Source: Casp-actino8 sp001510455 (lineage in GTDB: Bacteria > Actinomycetota > Acidimicrobiia > Acidimicrobiales > Ilumatobacteraceae). From it: 9,602 bases of DNA. Every line of letters starts with the position of its first letter. Position 1 is the first letter of the stretch. The DNA lies in the NCBI GenBank assembly GCA_027592035.1, contig JAQCIK010000045.1:1-9602 (forward strand), given 5' to 3'. Shown here in pieces: positions 6,253 to 9,602 of this stretch. The translations under genes and the position numbers were made by a program. Under the pieces are notes generated by a model. The model worked only from the letters and a program-made list of their open reading frames with translations, was not told where the DNA came from and made no database searches.

Positions 6253-7176
6253 GTGACTTCATTCGCTGATCGCCTGCTCGACGCCAGCATCATCGGCGGT
6301 TTCTCGCGTCTCGGATACGCGCTGAGGTCGCGTCAATCCTCCTGGGAATCGCTCCCGCAAGATGCACTCGCCGACCAACGGGTCGTCGTGACTGGTCCGA
6401 CTTCGGGAATCGGACGAGCGGCTGCCGAACGTGCCGTAGCACTTGGCGCCACGGTCGTGCTCGTAGGTCGTGACACCGAGCGAACTGGTCGCGTCGCCGA
6501 CGAACTCGGCGGCGAGCACGAAGTGGTCGTGTGCGACGTGTCCGATCTCGAATCCGTAGCGGCGGCTTGCGCCGAGATCACGAGCAGCGGCATCCCTGAC
6601 GTCGTCGTGCACAACGCCGGTGCTCTCCTTCATGATGCGGTGCGAACGAGCCAGGGTTTCGAGACGACAATGGCCGTTCACGTCTTGGCTCCTCACCTCA
6701 TGACGCGCCTGGTCTCGGCCCGAAGATCGATTTGGGTCGCGTCCGGCGGCATGTACGGCGCGTCGTTGGTCGATCCGCGTCGTCGTGATCCGATGGCGCC
6801 CTCAAAATACGACGGCACCCGTCAGTACGCCGCGGCCAAGAGAATTCAGGTCGCACTCGTTCAAGAGTGGGCGAAACACGAGCCTGATCGTTTCGTGGCC
6901 GTGATGCATCCGGGCTGGGCCGACACGCCCGGCGTGCGGTCGTCACTGCCCGGATTCGCCAAGGTGACCGCCCCGATTCTTCGCTCGGCCGACGAAGGGG
7001 CCGACACCATCGCCTGGTTGAGCGCCACCGAGCGAGATCTTCCGTCGGGCGAATTCTGGTGCGATCGAGAGGTTCGCCCTCGACATCGATTGCCATCGAC
7101 CAAAAAGAGTGACACCGAAGATCGACGGGCCGCGGTTTTCGGCTGGGCCGACGAGCTCACCGACCCGTGGACATAA
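6253..7176 (+). CDS. DHRS12-like short-chain dehydrogenase/reductase
   Basis: This 307-residue SDR has the nucleotide-binding motif TGPTSGIG (47-54), HNAG (120-123) in place of NNAG, catalytic S164 and the Y192-x3-K196 pair, so it should be active with NAD(P)(H). The block MHPGWADTPGVR (218-229) followed by LPGF, and a later PSG.F..DR segment, match vertebrate DHRS12 as remembered. An N-terminal extension of about 45 residues (DRLLDASIIGGFSRLGYALR) before the Rossmann fold is also typical of that group. The substrate is unknown. GTG 6253 was chosen for its promoter spacing; in-frame GTG 6238 would add five residues. It is divergent from the His-rich gene with under 50 bp between starts, and its last 20 bp overlap the end of the opposing radical SAM gene. 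It is transcribed alone. Confidence 0.9.
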   Translation: MTSFADRLLDASIIGGFSRLGYALRSRQSSWESLPQDALADQRVVVTGPTSGIGRAAAERAVALGATVVLVGRDTERTGRVADELGGEHEVVVCDVSDLESVAAACAEITSSGIPDVVVHNAGALLHDAVRTSQGFETTMAVHVLAPHLMTRLVSARRSIWVASGGMYGASLVDPRRRDPMAPSKYDGTRQYAAAKRIQVALVQEWAKHEPDRFVAVMHPGWADTPGVRSSLPGFAKVTAPILRSADEGADTIAWLSATERDLPSGEFWCDREVRPRHRLPSTKKSDTEDRRAAVFGWADELTDPWT

Positions 7177-8422
7177 TCTCGTCGGCATAACGACCCGACG
7201 ACACCAACTCGGCCATCGTCTGCATCGCCGAGCGACTGTGCCGAAAGAAAGCCAGGTACCCGTCGCAGAGATGGTTGAGGCCCGGTTCGCCGTCGGGCGT
7301 GGTGGCGAAGCGGTCCTTCGGGCAGCCACCGTGGCAGGCGAACAGCACGTCGCAGTTGCGGCACATCGTGGGGAGTGACGTCTGCTTGTGTCGTCCGAAA
7401 GCGGTCTGCCGAGGGTCGTCGACCAGTGCACGTAGTGGAGTCTCGTGAATGTTGCCGAGAAGGTGATCGGGTTCGACGAAGTGGTCGCACGAATAGACGT
7501 CACCGTTGTGCTCGAGGGCGAGTGCGTCGCCGCAGGTGGGCGAATGTACGCACAACGTGTGAAGGCCGAGGTGCGATCCGAGAGTCACGTCGAAGAGTTG
7601 CACGAAGACGCGCCCGACGTCGTGTGCCACCCATTCGTCGAACACGGCGGCGAGGAATTCGCCGTACTGTCGGCCGGTGATCGAGCGACTTGTGACCAGG
7701 TCTCCACTCTGACGGTAAAGGATCCGACGTCGACCGGGTTGGTCGCTCCAACCTTTCTCGGCGATCTCGAGGGTGAGCGAGTCCGCCCGCTCGACGACCG
7801 GGATGAACTGAATGTGTTCGGCTCCGAGTCGGTCTCGGAAGTAGCGGTACACGGTGAGTGGATGCTCCACATTGGCGTCGGACAGACAACACAGAACGTT
7901 GGCATCGATGCCGGCGGAGCGAAGGGCGAACCAGGATCTCTCGACGTCGGCATGAGTCGGCGCGCCGTTCTTCGATCGCCGATACACGTCGTGCAGTTCG
8001 GCCGGACCGTCGATGCTGAGCCCGACGAGGACGCGATAGCGGCGAAAAAGGTCGAACCAGGCGACGTCGAGAAGTACTCCGTTCGTCTGGATGGTGTGCA
8101 CGAGATTCTGCGTCGGACGGCGGACTCGCTCGGCCAGTGACAGTGCGTGCTGAAAGAACTCCACACCCATGAGAGTGGGTTCGCCACCTTGCCAAGCCAC
8201 GTTCACGTCGCCGTCGGGTTGGGCGTCGATCAGCTGTGAGACGTACGCCTCGAGGGTGGCGGCCGTCATGCGGCTGGATTCGCCCGGGTAGAGCGCATCT
8301 TTCGACAGAAAGAAGCAGTAGGTGCAATCGAGGTTGCAGGTGGCTCCGGTGGGTTTGGCCAGAAGATGGAACGGGCGCTGCGAAGCCGTTGCTCGTCCGG
8401 AGGCGGGAGGCGTGGCGTTCAC
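7157..8422 (-). CDS. Anaerobic sulfatase-maturating enzyme (radical SAM/SPASM)
   Basis: This 421-residue protein converts an active-site Cys or Ser of sulfatases to formylglycine by radical chemistry, in the cytoplasm. The radical SAM cluster motif is CNLDCTYC (C29, C33, C36), followed by AWQGGEPTLMG (76-86), the SAM-binding GGE region. The SPASM domain has all eight cysteines for two extra 4Fe-4S clusters: C291, C297, C312, C354, C357, C363, C367, C386. Their spacing matches the remembered clostridial anSME pattern. D313, next to C312 in SCDHFV, corresponds to the proposed catalytic aspartate. Start is GTG 8422; the frame runs on into the opposite gene but without family sequence. No Shine-Dalgarno at normal spacing; a CACAAT hexamer 6 bases upstream suggests a leaderless start. 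No sulfatase gene is in the window. A related peptide-modifying SPASM enzyme is a less likely reading. Confidence 0.93.
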   Translation of the reverse strand: MNATPPASGRATASQRPFHLLAKPTGATCNLDCTYCFFLSKDALYPGESSRMTAATLEAYVSQLIDAQPDGDVNVAWQGGEPTLMGVEFFQHALSLAERVRRPTQNLVHTIQTNGVLLDVAWFDLFRRYRVLVGLSIDGPAELHDVYRRSKNGAPTHADVERSWFALRSAGIDANVLCCLSDANVEHPLTVYRYFRDRLGAEHIQFIPVVERADSLTLEIAEKGWSDQPGRRRILYRQSGDLVTSRSITGRQYGEFLAAVFDEWVAHDVGRVFVQLFDVTLGSHLGLHTLCVHSPTCGDALALEHNGDVYSCDHFVEPDHLLGNIHETPLRALVDDPRQTAFGRHKQTSLPTMCRNCDVLFACHGGCPKDRFATTPDGEPGLNHLCDGYLAFFRHSRSAMQTMAELVSSGRYADEIMSTGR

Positions 8423-8426
8423 TCCG

Positions 8427-8498
8427 CCATTGTGGCCGATGTCGAAGTGGGTAGGGGTCGGCGGATCAGGCGAGTCGGTGTCGTTCGGGCCACAATGG
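8427..8498. promoter_or_regulatory. Perfect 11-bp inverted repeat in the divergent promoter region
   Basis: CCATTGTGGCC (8427-8437) and GGCCACAATGG (8488-8498) are exact reverse complements 50 bp apart in the 91-bp gap between the divergent genes. Each arm places CACAAT, a four-of-six match to the -10 consensus, pointing at its own gene: 6 bases before the GTG of the maturase, and 17 bases before the ATG of the acyl-CoA dehydrogenase. No convincing -35 was found at 16-18 bp for either. The arms may be paired -10 regions or paired operator sites. Confidence 0.5.
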
Positions 8499-8513
8499 GG
8501 TTCGGAGACGCCG

Positions 8514-9602
8514 ATGGATTTCGCCTGGACAGCTGAACAGATCGCCCTGCGGGCCGAGGCACGTGAGGTCGCGTCCGATGCCGTTCGCCGACACGGTCGC
8601 GCCAACGACTCGTGGATCAACGGTTGGTCACGGGAGTTCGCCGAAGAACTGGGAGCGAGGGGTTGGATCGGTCTCACCTGGCCGAGGGACTTCGGGGGCC
8701 AAGGACGTCCGGCGATCGACCGACTCATCATCGGCGAGGAACTGATCAGTGCGGGAGCACCCATCGGGGCGATGTGGTTCGCCGATCGCCAGATGGGCCC
8801 CACTCTCATGACCTACGGACGACCCGACCAGCAGGCCGAATTCCTTCCCGACATCTTGGCCGGTCGGTCGGTGTGGTGCATCGGAATGTCCGAGCCGAAT
8901 GCCGGATCGGATCTGGCGTCACTGAAGACCATGGCGGTCCGTGATGGTGACGACTGGGTGATCAACGGTCAGAAGATCTGGACGAGTTTCGGCGAAGTGG
9001 CCGACTACTGCTACCTCATCTGTCGCACCAGCACCGACGGCCCTCCGCACGCGGGAATCTCCGAGATCATCGTCCCCATGGACACGCCGGGTATCGAGGT
9101 TCGTCCGATCAAGGACATGACGACCAATCGACATTTCTGTGAAGTGTTCTACACCGACGTTCGTGTTCCGGCCGCCAACTTGGTCGGGACCGAAGGGGGT
9201 GCGTTCAAGCAGACGATGCGCCAGCTCGAGCACGAGCGCGGTGGTATCGATCGCCTCGTCTCCAACTACGCCTTGTATTGCATCGCTCGCGATCGAGCCG
9301 ACACGTCCGACCCTCGGGTCCGGGCCGAGATCGCACGTCTGGAGACGAAGTACCGCATCGGGCGAATCCTCGTGATTCGAGAGGTGCTCCACCAGGCACC
9401 GTCGGGTTTCTCGGCCGCCACCAAATGTTTCTGCACCGAGCACGAGTGGGACGTGGCCCAGTTCGTGGCGCGGACCCTGGGGCCCGAGGCCACGCTGTGG
9501 AACGACATCACTCAGGGGCTGGCCTACGCTCCGGGCTACACGATCATGGGGGGAACCTCGAACGTGATGCGGAACATTCTCGGCGAGCGCGTCCTCGGTC
9601 TT
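8514..9602 (+). CDS. Acyl-CoA dehydrogenase family protein, 3' end outside window
   Basis: The frame is open from ATG 8514 to the last base, 363 residues, and lacks only the extreme C-terminus (family about 370-400). GGAG at 8504-8507 lies 6 bases before the ATG. Landmarks are the N-terminal helical domain, the FAD/substrate signature GMSEPNAGSD (124-133), INGQKIWTS near 150-158, LEHERGG (238-244), and the closing GGTSNVMRNILGERVLGL. Such flavoproteins introduce a 2,3 double bond into acyl-CoA thioesters, passing electrons to ETF. The position of the classic catalytic Glu of the medium-chain enzyme holds Gly, so catalysis may use E241, as in isovaleryl/long-chain types, or the protein may be one half of a heteromeric FadE. 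GGTSE, usual in bacterial members, is GGTSN here (N350). Substrate unknown. Confidence 0.93.
   Translation, partial: MDFAWTAEQIALRAEAREVASDAVRRHGRANDSWINGWSREFAEELGARGWIGLTWPRDFGGQGRPAIDRLIIGEELISAGAPIGAMWFADRQMGPTLMTYGRPDQQAEFLPDILAGRSVWCIGMSEPNAGSDLASLKTMAVRDGDDWVINGQKIWTSFGEVADYCYLICRTSTDGPPHAGISEIIVPMDTPGIEVRPIKDMTTNRHFCEVFYTDVRVPAANLVGTEGGAFKQTMRQLEHERGGIDRLVSNYALYCIARDRADTSDPRVRAEIARLETKYRIGRILVIREVLHQAPSGFSAATKCFCTEHEWDVAQFVARTLGPEATLWNDITQGLAYAPGYTIMGGTSNVMRNILGERVLGL

Noticed and set aside
7157..8809. Maturase frame extended to 550 residues
   Set aside because: The extension is antisense to the acyl-CoA dehydrogenase and lacks family sequence. GTG 8422 gives the expected length.

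Overview
The window looks like a chromosomal segment of a high-GC actinobacterium, possibly a marine Acidimicrobiia (Ilumatobacter-like) lineage. The grounds are strong G/C preference at third codon positions, frequent GTG starts, few Shine-Dalgarno sites, several starts placed 6-7 bases after a -10-like hexamer (leaderless layout), and ATGA stop/start overlaps. The taxonomic guess is inference. There are ten genes, two of them cut by the window edges. No rRNA, tRNA, CRISPR array, IS element or phage gene was seen, and no gap between genes exceeds about 105 bp.

Left part (1-3072): the 3' end of a DHRS1-like short-chain dehydrogenase (+) meets, with a 4-bp gap, a minus-strand pair. That pair is a class III PLP aminotransferase followed by a bacterial class I type cytochrome P450, joined by an ATGA overlap. 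Substrates cannot be read from the sequence.

Centre (3073-6213): a zinc-uptake locus. Divergent from the aminotransferase is a promoter (-35 TTGCGA, 17 bp, -10 TATCAT) whose spacer and -10 are covered by a 19-bp Zur/Fur-type imperfect palindrome. It appears to drive znuA-znuB-znuC as a tightly packed operon, with znuA probably translated from a leaderless mRNA. ZnuA carries a large His/Asp/Glu loop encoded by near-perfect 12-bp tandem repeats, and ZnuC ends in a short His-rich tail. Tail-to-tail with znuC, across a hairpin, is a 97-99 aa histidine-rich protein made of two 35-residue repeats with conserved His/Cys spacing. It is a candidate cytoplasmic zinc store or chaperone. No zur gene is present in the window.

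Right part (6238-9602): a DHRS12-like dehydrogenase (+) starts just beyond the His-rich gene, divergently. Its 3' end overlaps by 20 bp the end of a minus-strand radical SAM/SPASM protein with every landmark of an anaerobic sulfatase-maturating enzyme. That gene is divergent from an acyl-CoA dehydrogenase that runs off the window. The 91-bp gap between them holds a perfect 11-bp inverted repeat that puts the same CACAAT element in front of both genes.

The most interesting content is the zinc module: Zur-type operator, repeat-expanded ZnuA loop, His-tailed ATPase and the duplicated His-rich small protein. The other genes are metabolic enzymes of recognisable families without a visible common pathway.
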